Part shown: positions 11,241-21,779 of the stretch, piece after piece
How positions within the stretch are numbered: position 1 is the stretch's first letter
How the letters are laid out: the number at the start of each line of letters is the position of its first letter
NCBI GenBank assembly: GCA_030220185.1
Contig: JASPKZ010002337.1
Location: 715,501-779,500, forward strand
DNA: 64,000 bases
Direction: 5' to 3'
Source: Diploptera punctata
Lineage: Eukaryota; Arthropoda; Insecta; Blattodea; Blaberidae
Translations under genes and position numbers: made by a program
The notes under the pieces: model-generated
The model's input: the letters and a program-made list of their open reading frames with translations, nothing else
Databases searched by the model: none
Told to the model about the DNA's origin: nothing

Positions 11241-11812
11241 CAACTTTGAAAATACATTTCTCATTTAAAATTACTGGAATCTACGTAATAAACTATTTTT
11301 GCGATATGTTAATTTGTAAACAAAGAAAATATGACTTGCACTACTGTAAATTTAACTCGTCCATGTTTCTAAAGTTTCGTATGAAAATATATGTTATTAC
11401 ATTTTCTGAGGAACTTCGCAAAATTATAAATTAAAAGGCTGGGTATTTCCACTAGAAGAGGCATGCAATACACTCAGAAAATGAGAATTCTTCGGTAGCT
11501 GTACAATATATACACAGGAAGCACTGCTAAAACTTTGAAAAGAGAATACAGCTCTTAGAAGAGGATGTAATATAAAATCTAGTTTGTAGAAAATTCATTC
11601 TAAACTTTTTAAAATAAAAAATAACTGTAATGAAGAGCAAACTAAATTTGTGCAGTACATATGGTGGAACAGAACTCTACTAGTACCTACAAATTCTCAC
11701 AGGTATTTCCGAGATGTTGGGGGGAGTGTTTTAATACAAGAAACTAAGGTCTAGTAACTAATTGCATTTTTTATGTGTCATATTTATATAATAATAATAA
11801 TACATATGTGAT
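11241..11812. other. No recognised feature
   Basis: AT-rich spacer between two Helitron copies of the same family in the same orientation. Short open frames only; no repeat seen elsewhere in the window. Confidence 0.4.
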
Positions 11813-12420
11813 ATTTAAAAATTAATGTTTGTTTCTTTGTACGTACTTCATGCGCTGCCATACCGTTGAACCGATTGTGATGGAACTTTCTGCACAATGT
11901 TCAGGACAGTCCCGGGATGAACACAGGCTATAAGAGAGTTCTGATATTCAACTCTTACACCCTTAAAATTCACCCTTTGTAGTGAAAAATGTGAAAAAAA
12001 AATGTTGACGCTTAAATGGCTTACGCTGCCTAAATCATAGCAAATACACAAAATTAATATACACAGAATTGAATATCTAAAAAATTCTACAAAAAAGCCC
12101 GCGACAGCATATGTTTATCCTTTATGGACAACTCACAAAAACCATTTTGTCTTTCATTGTTGCCAGGAAGATTGGGATAAGTAGAATCCCGTGCTAGCAT
12201 AGCAGTAGCACGGATAACTCAAAGTAACTAATTTTGTCTTTCACCCTATTTATGTCAAATATATCGGGATACGTAGATTCCCGGGCAATGAAGAGTAATC
12301 AGCACGGAGTATCTAAAAATAATGATATAAATTTATAATTTTTTTTTCTTTTACTTATTCAACTAAACGTAAAAACACACAATTTTTTAGGCGTAGCAGC
12401 GCACGCTGGGATTAGCTTAG
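11813..12420 (+). mobile_element. Helitron copy, same family
   Basis: Runs from TTAATGTTTGTTTCTTTGTA to GCAGCGCACGCTGGGATTAG, ending CTTAG instead of CTAG. Contains the family GCCATACCGTTGAACCG and TGTTCAGGACAGTCCCGGG blocks. The exact 5' TC is not preserved. Confidence 0.7.
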
Positions 12421-12502
12421 TGTGTATAATACACTATACCTACCTAATATAAATAATGTGTCATTTAAAAAAAAATAATGTTACTGGTAACCATAATCAG
12501 GG

Positions 12503-12990
12503 TTTAACTAACTAACTAAACTCATTGCAACCATCGAAACTGTACATTCATGGCAGCGCGGACATAAGCTCTCCACACATCCCTATCCTCCTGTACTAAG
12601 GTTTTCCAGTCATCTACTGTTTATTCTACTTCCCTCAAATCTTGTATAATGTTATTCTCCCGCCTCATTCTTGATTTACCAATTTGCGTTATCTGTTTCC
12701 TACAAGAAGCTTCCATGCCCATCTTTCATTCCCCATTCGTGCCTCATGTCATGTCTATCGCGGTCTACGAGGCTGTACTACTCTTATTATATCTGGTTTC
12801 CTATAAACATCATGTAGCTCAGTGTTACGCAATCTTCTCCATTCACCTGTCTGTTCATATATTTTCGGTCCAACAATTTCGTAAGAACTTTATTCTCAAA
12901 TACTAGTGATCTCCTTCCCACCCTTAAAGTAGGAATTCATGTTTCGCATCCATATATTATAACTGCTAGAATAATGATTTTATATATTTT
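12503..12990 (-). mobile_element. LINE family A 3' end, interrupted (part 1)
   Basis: Minus-strand family A tail starting with its 3' repeat (AACTAACTAACTAAA) at 12506 and reading back to the ATTTTATATATTTT block. It stops at the boundary of a repeat P insertion and resumes at 13569. Contains several lesions. Confidence 0.85.
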
Positions 12991-13568
12991 TTATAAGTAA
13001 TGCCACGAGTGATTTCCAATTTATCTAGAGAATTTGGAAATTAAGAGTGGCATTTGTTAGGACTACTTAACGAATAAAATTAAGCTGTTTACTCACAAAT
13101 CATCGTTTAACTATAGTTATTTTAAAATATTTATGTATTTAATGTAAACGGCGATGTTTGAAAACAAATCAGAAATGTGAGGTTATGTTCATTCACTGCA
13201 ACTAGATCATATTATTTATTGCCAAATAAGATCGCAATATTGTAAGAATGTACCCAAGTGGAGAAATAATGAAACACATCAAACTACATATCATAATCAA
13301 CATTACGGGTTATTCATTTATTTTTTAGTAAAGAACTCAGTAAAATCAAGGAATATGTTCATTATTTGCTATATTCAATTTATTTGTTGGAGAAAAATAA
13401 TGTTCTGTCCTGTTCAGAACATTAAAAAGGAGGAACTTTCTTTATCACAAAAGCAGGAGCTGATAATGAGAAATCGATAAAGAGCGAGGTGAACCACGAC
13501 TGCCATTGGTTGTAAAACAAAATTCATTGAAACGTGATTGGTCACTGACTAGCATTTGTGGCATGAAG
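12991..13568 (-). repeat. Repeat P inserted into LINE A
   Basis: Minus-strand P copy (TTATAAGTAATGCCACGAG to GCATTTGTGGCATGAAG) that splits an otherwise continuous LINE A segment. The LINE consensus around the site reads TATATTTTCAGTTTAAT; the two halves are now 578 bp apart. This gives the cleanest estimate of the P element ends. Confidence 0.8.
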
Positions 13569-13683
13569 TCAGTTTAATATTTTTTGAGAGACGTTTGGAC
13601 GACACGAGTCCATTTAATGCATAATAACATGCATTTCAACTTATGTTCAATTTCTTTGTGAATCTCATTCCTAATTGTAGAAT
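13569..13683 (-). mobile_element. LINE family A 3' end, interrupted (part 2)
   Basis: Continues the LINE A copy of 12503-12990 with the CAGTTTAATATTTTTTGAGAG and ATTTCTTTGTGAATCTCATTC blocks. Cut off at 13683 by a second P element. Confidence 0.8.
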
Positions 13684-13689
13684 TACATT

Positions 13690-14336
13690 TGATAATATAA
13701 TATTTATCATAAGTAATGTCACCGTGAATTTGGAAATCAAGAGTAGCATTTGTTAGGACCATTTAACGAATAAAATTAAACTGTTTACTCAAAAATCATT
13801 ATTTAAATATAATTACCAGTATTTTAAAATATTTGTATATGCCTGAGTTATGTAAACGGCAATGTTTGAAAAATCGGAAATGTGTGGTTATGTTTGTTGA
13901 TTCACTGCCATCATATTATTTATTGTCAAATAGGATCGCAATATTGGTAGAATCCACTCTAGGGGAGAAAAAATTAAACACTTCAAACTGTTATTAATAC
14001 CAACATTATAGGTTATTAATTTATCCTTTTAATAAACAACTCAGTGAAATCAGAATTTAAAAACACAATTATTGAACACACATTTACCGAATGTGTAGTT
14101 CGAAGGAATCTGTCCATTATTTGCTATATTCAATATATTTATTGGAGAGTCAGTCACTGCAAAATAATGTTATGAGCTGTTCATAATTTTAAAAAGAAGT
14201 TATCTTTATCACAAAAACAGGAGCTGACAAAGAGAATTCGATAAAGAGCGAGGTGAAATACGACTGTCATTGGTTGTAAAACAAATTCATTGAAACGTGA
14301 TTGGTCATTGACTCCCATTTGGGGCATCAGTTAAGT
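13690..14336 (-). repeat. Second repeat P copy at the same LINE remnant
   Basis: Full-length minus-strand P copy from TCATAAGTAATGTCACCG to CCATTTGGGGCATCAGTTAA, in the same orientation as the copy 120 bp to the left. LINE A sequence does not resume on its right side. Confidence 0.75.
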
Positions 14337-14455
14337 GTTCTTTAAAATATAGCGCAATTATAAATGAATATTCATTATGAAGAGACTTTATGACAGAAGA
14401 AAAGAGAAGAAAAAAAAATATAGAATAATTCTTAAAATATACTTATATTGAAAAG

Positions 14456-14762
14456 GTTCACCGCTATGGTCTCGGGGTAGCGTGCTGCCTTGTCACGCAG
14501 CGGGCCCGGTTTCGATACCCGTCGGAGCAGGTTTTTCCTCACCTGTAAGACAAATGTCAGGATGCTTAGGGCCCAACGGTCCCGAAAATCATTCGGCCAT
14601 CATCATCATTCTTATCATTATCATCATCCTTCACCGGTGTGGAAAGCAACGGGAAGCTACCACACCTAACAAATTCCCTAGTAAAGCTGCAAAGCATTGC
14701 ATGAAAATGCCATGATTATAGTGAAAGACTTGCTGTCGGGCAGAATTACTATAGGTGGATAT
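14456..14762 (+). mobile_element. SINE family A, type 1 (tRNA-Asp-like head)
   Basis: Head CACCGCTATGGTCTCGGGGT with A-box-like and B-box-like (GGTTTCGATACC) sequences and a GCCTTGTCACGC anticodon arm. The body contains CCTCACCTGTAAGACAAATG, GGAAAGCAACGGGAAGCTAC and the end GGCAGAATTACTATAGGTGG. The GTC anticodon context resembles tRNA-Asp. Confidence 0.88.
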
Positions 14763-15102
14763 TAAAAAGATGGTAACCGCGTTTCACGTGGAAAATAATC
14801 ATCGATTTGAGGTGGATATTTTATGTGCTATTTTTAACTTTTGAGCAGAACAATTGCAGTAATGTAAACTTTGAGAGTTTTTCTAACATAAATAATGTCT
14901 ACATAATTCATTCGTAAACTAGTTCCATCCATTTTTTCTCACTCTTTATAATTAGGATTCTAATATTCAGCTGTGTTCCACAGTTCTATTTTGGGTTTAA
15001 AACCGTTCCATGAATAGAAAAATTGAATAAACTTGCATTAAACTAGCGAGATAACTTTGATTAAGATTTATTTCAACTTGAGACTGAATCAAAACAACTC
15101 AC
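14763..15102. other. No recognised feature
   Basis: AT-rich, no motif recognised. It borders the candidate exon on its downstream (intron) side. Confidence 0.4.
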
Positions 15103-15193
15103 CCAATAATACTGAGCGACAGTACTCCGGGATTCCTGATCCGCATTCCCGGCCTTCATCCCTGTGTCTGTCCACACCGTATCTCGTCATCAC
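15103..15193 (-). CDS. Candidate internal exon on minus strand
   Basis: On the minus strand a TTGTTTCAG acceptor (ending at 15194) is followed by 91 bp of GC-rich sequence and a GTGAGT donor (15102 downward), with AT-rich sequence either side. Only one frame is open; it reads RYGVDRHRDEGRECGSG then IPEYC, with a potential ATG at the second codon. The other frames hit TGA. Length 91 leaves phase 1, which would not join in frame to the hydrophobic reading at 1-56, so there may be another exon between, or this is a non-coding exon. Not identified. Confidence 0.38.
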
Positions 15194-15303
15194 CTGAAAC
15201 AATATTACTACATTAGGGGACAACGTGGCAGTTAGGATCAGACAAAATATTTACACAAATACCACAGCGAATGAATATTCTTCTTCCTTCAAACTTTGTT
15301 CTA

Positions 15304-15947
15304 CAGTGAGATCAGTTTAGTAGTGGAAGGTAGACGCGGGGATTTCACTATATATTGCTGACGCACTCGTGGCGGGGAACGGACAGCGTAGGATCGCGGT
15401 GATACAACCACACATATTTTAATAACTATTTTACAAATTGTCATACTTACCAACTTAGCACGTGTTGGAACTGTTCACCTTCGTTGTCCATACATTTTTG
15501 ACACCTGTTTATAACATTTGCTGTACATATTAAGGACTGTTGAACGTGATGGAATTTTTACCCCGCGAATCGTGTTTCAAAACGTCTTTGTACTTGGCTG
15601 GCAGACTGGGTTAATAAATATTGTTCATAAATAAATACACGTTGTTCAGTAGAAAAATTATTAGCAGTTATACAGTTTACACTCATACACACGTGATTCA
15701 CTTTACACCTATGTTTCATAAGATACAAATTTTAAAATTTAAATAACTTACACACATGTCATTTCAGTTCACAAGGAAAAACGATCAAGCACCTTATCTA
15801 CTCGAGGTACACTATCTGACTGTGGCCGTGAACTCGTAAACTCCTGAGTCAGCGCACATTTCAGATCCAGTGCCTCCACGTGTAAGCCTTCGTTATCGCA
15901 CAGCACAAACCCCGCGTCTGCATTCCACTACTAAACTGATCTCACTG
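15304..15947 (-). mobile_element. Decayed Tc1/mariner-like element
   Basis: TA-flanked. The termini CAGTGAGATCAGTTTAGTAG are inverted at the two ends over about 40 bp, including AGACGCGGGG. Minus-strand translation of 15440-15520 reads NRCQKCMDNEGEQFQHVLSW, matching the C-terminal CxxxxGxxFxHLL motif of mariner-type transposases. The rest of the transposase is deleted or scrambled. Confidence 0.8.
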
Positions 15948-16054
15948 TACTTAAATATAAACGCCTCTCAAAAACAAATTAAAAATAATACGTATGGAAG
16001 TAATATAAGTGCGCAGATTTAAAGTATGAATTTCTTATGATAAACAAAACATAA

Positions 16055-16412
16055 TTCAAATGGACCAAAGAGATGAACAGATGGCGAATGAAGAAAACTT
16101 CAGTGAGCAGTGAGCTACATGATATTTATAGGAAACAAGATATAATAAAAACAGTTAAGTCTCGTAGACTGCGATGGGTAGGACATGCGGCAGGAATGGG
16201 GAATTAAACAGGTGCATGGAAGCTTCTTGTAGGAAAAACAGAGGGAAAACAACGGTTTGTAGACAAGAATGAGGTGAAAGAACATAATCCATGATTTGAG
16301 AGAAGTAGATTATACAGGGGATGATTGGAAAACATTTGCTCAGAATAGGGATATTTCCGAGATGTTATGTCCGGGCGGCCATGAACCTACGGGTACATAG
16401 AGCAAGTGAGTT
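16055..16412 (+). mobile_element. LINE family A copy, decayed
   Basis: Plus-strand tail from the GGACCAAAGAGATGAACAGA block to GGCGGCCATGAACCTACGGG and a final AAGTGAGTTTG. No target duplication found. Confidence 0.8.
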
Positions 16413-16694
16413 TGCTAAACATAACCTAAATGTCTTTCACATTTGTGCGACAAATGTATATATTTCTCAAAAAATATTCTTATACAGAAATTTATTGATG
16501 CATTAGGACCTACTTTATAATGATGGCAAGTGATGATCTACTTTCACACAGTACATACCGAGACGAGAAAGTGAACAAAATTTCCCTTTGGTATTTTCTT
16601 TCATCCTATGTTCTGTTTTAGCACAAGTTAAATTAAAATAAAAGGAATTAAATAAATATTTTATTGATATGTGTGCCACCATAAAACAAACACT

Positions 16695-16860
16695 TACGGC
16701 AACTAGAAAGGAGGCACTTTTAAAATTTCATAAAACAATTGCGGTTCCAAACTCTTATAAGGATCGGAATACTGGATATTAACCAAAAACCAGAAACGAA
16801 GAATATAAACTTCAGAAATGAGGTTTTTGAGGGGTGTGGCTGGCTTTACAATAGCAGAAG
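16695..16860 (+). mobile_element. LINE fragment (family L)
   Basis: Decoded across stops and shifts: KFHKTIAVP, then NRRIQ/EMRFLRG-like residues (AGAAATGAGGTTTTTGAGGG). This is the KFYK-AVP-LLYGSE...EMRFLR linker of an APE-type LINE. Related to the minus-strand piece at 21205-21382. Short and weak. Confidence 0.45.
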
Positions 16861-16972
16861 TATTTTCTTTGTTGGAGTTTGACCGAAAATGAAGGTAAAA
16901 TAACCTTCGAAACCGGTGTAAACACGGAACTTTATGAGGTGAGATATAAAGAATTTTTTTCCAACTCATTTA

Positions 16973-18056
16973 TCTAATATATAAACATGAATGTTTGTTT
17001 GTTTGTTCGTACTTTATGCGCGGCCATACTGTTGATCCTATTGTGATGGGGATTTTTGCAAAATGTTCAGGAGATTCCCGGGATGAACATAGGCTATAAG
17101 AAAATTGTGATACTCAACTCTTACACACTTAAAATCGTCCTTTGTAGTGGAAAACGTTTAAAAAAAGTAGCTCTTTGGACGCTTAAATGGCTTACGCAGC
17201 CTAAACTATAACAAATACACAAAATTAATGTACACAAAATTGAATATGTCAAAAAGCTGTACAAAAAAGTCCGCGACAGCATATGTTTATTTCTTACGGA
17301 TAATTCACAATATCCATTTTTGTCTTTCATTGATGCAAGAAGATCGGGATAAGTAGATTCTCGGGCAAGCGTAGCAGCGCACGGAGAGTATTCTTTTATA
17401 ACGAATTTTGTGTTTCGGCTCATTTATGCCAAGTACATCAGGATACGTAGATTCCCGAGCAACACCGGGTAATCAGCACGTTGTGTCTAAAAATAATTAC
17501 GATATGGCTTTACATATAGTTATTGCTTGAATATTACATTTTGGAAGATTACATTTTATTTACTATTTGGATTGTAAGTAAAGTAAAGTGATCCCACAAC
17601 AGGCCCGGACGCCCTTGGGGTAGTAGGAGGTTAAGGCTCCCACTTTTTCTAGACAATCGGCACTTTATGTCAGCCGGGTTGTCAGCCCTGCGTGACGGCC
17701 GCCTTTACCCCCAGAACAAGCGTCTGGTACTGATTTCCGTTAGAGGCTGAGTCGACCCCAGGGTCATAGTGCCGCCAGAGGATTTGGGTCAGTTTAAAAA
17801 TCCTGACCCCAACGGGACTTGAACCCTCGACCCTCCGGCTTGTAGCTCAGTGTCTTAACCACTACGCTACGGCGTGCCCCACTATTTGGATTGCATGATA
17901 GGTAATTTAGAAATAGAATTAATTAGTTTATTGTTGTTTTAGCTGCAATAACGAAGAGAGCAAATTTACATTATTTTTCCTTTTACTTATTCAACTAAAC
18001 GTAAAAACACATTACAATTTATTTATGTGTAGCAGCGCACGCTGGGTATTAGCTAG
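16973..18056 (+). mobile_element. Helitron, full length, interrupted by SINE B
   Basis: Begins TCTAATATATAAACATGAATG after an A at 16972 and ends CTAG at 18053-18056 before a T, the expected A|T insertion. A hairpin (CAGCG-CA-CGCTG) lies about 10 bases before the end. Removing the SINE B insertion and one target copy leaves about 765 bp, the same length class as the copy at 2536-3330. Non-autonomous: no helicase coding. Confidence 0.85.
17575..17880 (-). mobile_element. SINE family B, full length, 13-bp target duplication
   Basis: Minus-strand SINE with a tRNA-like head (17820-17880, B-box complement GGGACTTGAACCCTCGA) and a body containing CCCCAGAACAAGCGTCTGGT. The 3' end is on the low-coordinate side (GTAAAGTGATCCC). 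ACTATTTGGATTG flanks it at 17562-17574 and 17881-17893, an exact duplication of Helitron sequence. Confidence 0.93.
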
Positions 18057-18409
18057 TGCATTATGTAAGAGTTAAAAATGTCTGTGCCATAACACAGTTT
18101 CTTCTTTTAAAAAGTTTGTCTTCTGGTGATGCATGTAAAGTGTAATTGTAACAGACAGTATCGCGTTACATGGAATTGACAGAGAAAAGATGTAATCAAA
18201 TTACACCAGACACATCCTTCCTCTAGAGAAAACACTCTGCTCTTACCCCGTCAACTTCCTTTCTTGTAATTTGTTAAAAAATTGCTAACAGCACATCCCT
18301 TAACATTTATTATACAATACAGTTGTCTTTTAAGTGGATTCGATTAAGAAGAGGATTGTACAGTAACCTGCTAACTTACACATAGCACTTCCTCTTATTC
18401 TACTTCTTT
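18057..18409. other. No recognised feature
   Basis: Sequence between the Helitron end and a CR1-like 3' end; no motif or repeat recognised. Confidence 0.4.
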
Positions 18410-18772
18410 CACAGTAGCCTCTGCCCGCTCCTGAAATTTCCTTCCTCAAGATATCAGGGGTTACCTCACACGTGACACTTTTAAGTTACGCTTATACAGT
18501 TACCTATTGTCAAATAATTAATTTTTCTCTAGAGTTAAATTTATTCTGTGTTATTAATTCTTTTCTCATTTTTTCTATCTTGTACATTTTATATTAATTT
18601 GTTAAATCCAGATTAAATTAAAAATATTTGTAAATAATAAATACATTGTAGACATACTACGTAATATTTATTTTTATTATAATTAGATGTAAGAATCATT
18701 TTGTATTTTTTTTCCCTGGTTGATTGGTAGGCAAGGCGTTTAAGGCCTAAACTCTGCCAGGTAAAATAAAGC

Positions 18773-18812
<40 letters not shown>

Positions 18813-18815
18813 GTT
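18410..18815 (+). mobile_element. CR1/Jockey-like LINE 3' end with (TTA)n tail
   Basis: Very similar to 6470-6860: AGTAGCCTCTGCCCGCTCCT, a 3' UTR with CTTATACAGTTACC, and the terminal AAACTCTGCCAGGTAAAATA. It ends in an (ATT)n array at about 18774-18812, the usual short-repeat tail. Coding remnants are broken. Confidence 0.75.
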
Positions 18816-18817
18816 TG

Positions 18818-19125
18818 GGGCATGCCGTAGCGTAGTGGTTGAGGCATTGCGCTACAAACCGGAAGGTCGAGGATTCGAATTCCGGTGGAGTCAGGATTTT
18901 TTTAATTGACCCAAACCCTCTGGCGGCACCATGACCCTGGGGTCGACTCAGTCTCTAACGGAAATGAGTACCAGGCGCTTGTTCTGGGGGAAAGACGGCC
19001 GTCACGCAGGGCTGATAACCCGGCGGACATCAAGTGCCGATTGTCCAGAAAGAGTGGGAGCCTTAACCTTCTACTACCCCAAGGGTCTCCTGAGGTCTGT
19101 AGTGAGACCACTTTACCTTCACTTT
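18818..19125 (+). mobile_element. SINE family B, full length
   Basis: Head GCATGCCGTAGCGTAGTGGT with B-box GGTCGAGGATTCGAATTCC. The body has GAGTACCAGGCGCTTGTTCT and ends GGTCTGTAGTGAGACCACTT before an (ATT)n array. Directly follows the microsatellite tail of a CR1-like LINE. Confidence 0.9.
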
Positions 19126-19126
19126 G

Positions 19127-19177
<51 letters not shown>
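19126..19177 (+). repeat. (ATT)n microsatellite
   Basis: Uninterrupted TTA/ATT repeats forming the tail of the preceding SINE B. Similar arrays lie at 18774-18812, 20574-20630, 20951-21009, 21100-21149, 23236-23291, 56484-56530, 57395-57440 and 61023-61122, most at SINE or LINE 3' ends. Confidence 0.9.
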
Positions 19178-19179
<2 letters not shown>

Positions 19180-19180
19180 A

Positions 19181-19322
19181 CTCTGGCACTACCCGTGAGT
19201 TCATGTTCACGCGGACATAAGCTCTCCATACATTCCTATCCTGAGATAATGTTTTCAAATCATCTCCTGTATAATCAACTGTCCTCAAATCATGCTTAAT
19301 GTTATTCTGCCACCTCATTATT
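19181..19322 (-). mobile_element. LINE family A, short 3' fragment
   Basis: Minus-strand last 140 bp of family A (CTGGCACTACCCGTGAGTTC to TTATTCTGCCACCTCATT). Only the RWxNNI-NxDLR-x-VDYTG part of the protein remains. Confidence 0.8.
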
Positions 19323-19799
19323 TCAGTTGAAAACAGGGTTATAAGGGCCTTGTTATGCATAATCCGGCTAAGCTCCATTTTTAAATTGAGATTTTGATGC
19401 ATTCTGTTGCACTGGCTCATGAAGTAAGTGTACGCATAGTTTTAGGGCCAAATATTTAAATATAGCCTTATTATTAAAGAAAAATGTAAACGCCATCACC
19501 CCTATCAGAGATTATGTGTTTTGCAACGAACGGCTATGAAACTATATCTTCTTAAATGCTAATCTATATTTTGCATCAAGCATCTAAGCGCCAAATGTCC
19601 CTGCTCTTAGATTGTTGATGCGTAACTGTCAAACAAGGAAAATTACATGCAGTATCCAGTATTGTTAGTTTGGTGCTACAATCAATTGTAAAGATTGACT
19701 TAAACTTTAAATGTATTTTCCTCGAAACTTACATAATGGAATATCCAGGCGAATAATATCTGCAAGAAAGTGTTCTCAATTCTTCACTCCCTAAATAGT
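19323..19799. other. No recognised feature
   Basis: About 480 bp of AT-rich sequence with no motif I recognise. It probably includes decayed 5' sequence of the CR1-like element that follows. Confidence 0.35.
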
Positions 19800-20573
19800 T
19801 TAAAAAAATCCTTCCTACAAAATTAAAACAAATACTTGTACAGACTCTTATAATGCCAAACTTCGACTACTGCGACATATTACTGACTAATCTGACACGT
19901 GATTTATCTGACAGACTACAGTGTGCTCATAATGCGTGCATTCTATTTATATTCAATTTTCGTCGTTATGACCACGTGTCTCCTTCATTTCAGGCCTTTT
20001 CATGGCTACAGAAGAACTTTACATTCACATACCTTACTATTCAAAATTCTGCACACATATTTACCAAATTATTTAACAACACGTTTTCAAAATTTATCGG
20101 CTCATCACAATTAAGGAACAAGATCACAAGACTCCTCTTTACTTTTGATACCACAATCACAGAACATGTCTATACTCTGAATCTTACACAATATCTATGA
20201 CAAGAGCATGGAATTCACTTCCCAGTCATGTCAGGGACTGCCAATCGCTATCATTATTTAAATACAAATTAACTGATATCTTAAGTTCGACACAATGAAA
20301 ACATTAACTGCATACCAACTATATACAACATTCAATAAATAATCATCTAGAAAGCTACTTACTTTATTTTATATAATTTTAATGATATTATATTCCATGT
20401 TTTTGTTAGTATTAGCTAGTATTAGATCACATCATTATTGCATTTTGTTTAGTCTGTATTTTAACAATATCTTAAAATTGTAATAAGTATGTAATTTTTG
20501 TATAATTCTACTATTCGCTGGTTGAGTGGAAGAGAAGGCCTTATGGCGTTAACTCTGCCAGCTAAAATAAAGA

Positions 20574-20575
<2 letters not shown>
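19800..20575 (+). mobile_element. CR1/Jockey-like LINE, RT C-terminus and 3' end
   Basis: Open frame 19853-20200 includes MPNFDYCDILLTNLTRDLSD and RLQCAHNACILFIF, the YCD...L..LQ..QN.C.R-type region after the RT palm. A shifted frame gives an RLWNSLPSHVRDCQSLSLFK-type end at about 20200-20290. The 3' UTR ends GGTTGAGTGGAAGAGAAGGC and AACTCTGCCAGCTAAAATAA, followed by (TTA)n. Fuller relative of 6470 and 18410. Confidence 0.78.
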
Positions 20576-20630
<55 letters not shown>

Positions 20631-20950
20631 GTCCACCGCTGTGGTCTCGGGGTAGCGTGCTGCCTTGTCACGCAGCGAGCCCGGGTTTGACCCCGGTCGG
20701 GGCAGTTTTTCTGGGTGAGGTTTTTATCGGGGTTTTTCCTCACCTGTAAGACAAATGTCAGGAAAACTTTAAGGCCCAAATGGTCGCCGAAATCATAAGG
20801 CCATCATCATCATCATCATCATCCTTCACCGGTGTGGAAAGCAACGGGAAGCTACCACACTTACAATTCCCTAGTAAAGTTGCAAGCATAGCATGAAAAT
20901 GCTATGATTGCAGTGAAGGACCTGCCTCCGGGCAGAATTACTATGAATGG

Positions 20951-20955
<5 letters not shown>
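20631..20955 (+). mobile_element. SINE family A, type 1
   Basis: Complete head-to-tail copy: GTCCACCGCTGTGGTCTCGG, the tRNA-Asp-like GCCTTGTCACGCAGC arm, the TTCACCGGTGTGGAAAGCAA body and the GGCAGAATTACTATGAATGG end, between two (TTA)n arrays. Confidence 0.92.
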
Positions 20956-21009
<54 letters not shown>

Positions 21010-21098
21010 GACACATAATTGGTCGATGCTTAACGCCTTCCATGTAACAACCTGCTTCCGATGATCACGATATGCGATTATGTCCAATGTGCGGAAAC

Positions 21099-21155
<57 letters not shown>

Positions 21156-21204
21156 ATATTCTCATTTCTAATGTGTTCTTCTTTTGTACAACTTTCACAG
21201 CCTG

Positions 21205-21382
21205 TAGGAAGTTCATTTCCGCTGCCTGAATTTTAATTTTTTTTTTTCCTTTTCCTTTAGGACCCAGGCCTCACTTCCATACATCGACACTGGTAGTGCC
21301 ATCGTTGAGTAAAATCTTTGCTGCGTTTGCTTTCTAACTTTGATCCTCAGTATTAGTCTGATTGTTCCATAAATATTTTGAA
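21205..21382 (-). mobile_element. LINE fragment (family L)
   Basis: Minus-strand frame 21213-21461 contains IRLILRIKVRKQTQQRFYST and MALPVSMYGSEAWVLKEKEK, the TRxxTQLKFYKxMAVPxLxYGSExW motif at the end of the RT region of APE-type LINEs. Bounded on the right by SINE A. Confidence 0.65.
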
Positions 21383-21385
21383 AAT

Positions 21386-21630
21386 TGTCCACCGCTGTAG
21401 TCTCGAGGTTGCGTGCTGCCTTGTCAAGCAGAGGCCTGGGTTCGATTCCCGGTCGGGGCAAGTTTCCTGGGTGATGGTTTCTTTTTCGGGGTTTTTCCTC
21501 ACCTGTAAGACAAATGCCAGGAAACTTTAAGGCCCAAACGGTCTCCGAACATCATCTTGTCATCATTATCATCAACAATATATTCATTAAGTTTAGGACT
21601 AAGGCCTCTCCTGGCGCATTATCATCATCA
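21386..21630 (+). mobile_element. SINE family A, type 2, interrupted
   Basis: Same tRNA-Asp-like head as type 1, but after CATCATCTTGTCATCATTATC the body switches to the type 2 tail (TAAGTTTAGGACTAAGGCCT, CTCCTGGCGCATTATC). Cut at about 21630 by a fragment of the TIR MITE. Confidence 0.85.
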
Positions 21631-21779
21631 CTGGGGTTTGGACTTTTATGTAATAAAAAAATAAGATTGCAATGCAGATAGTATATATTATTTAACTGTT
21701 TGTGTGTGAAAACAAAATAAAAGATAATTATAAGTCTAATGTCTCATTATACTATGTTGCAACCTTAACTTTTAGTAGA
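21631..21779 (-). mobile_element. TIR MITE fragment
   Basis: Inverted copy of part of 22411-22643: the AAGATTGCAATGCAGATAGT, CATTATACTATGTTGCAAC and AATAAAAGAT blocks match in reverse complement. It lies between two SINE A copies. Confidence 0.7.

Noticed and set aside
18906..19299. Open frames ending in poly-Y or poly-I
   Set aside because: They run through SINE B into its (ATT)n tail; not genes. The same applies around 20498-20779, 20861-21043 and 60946-61266.
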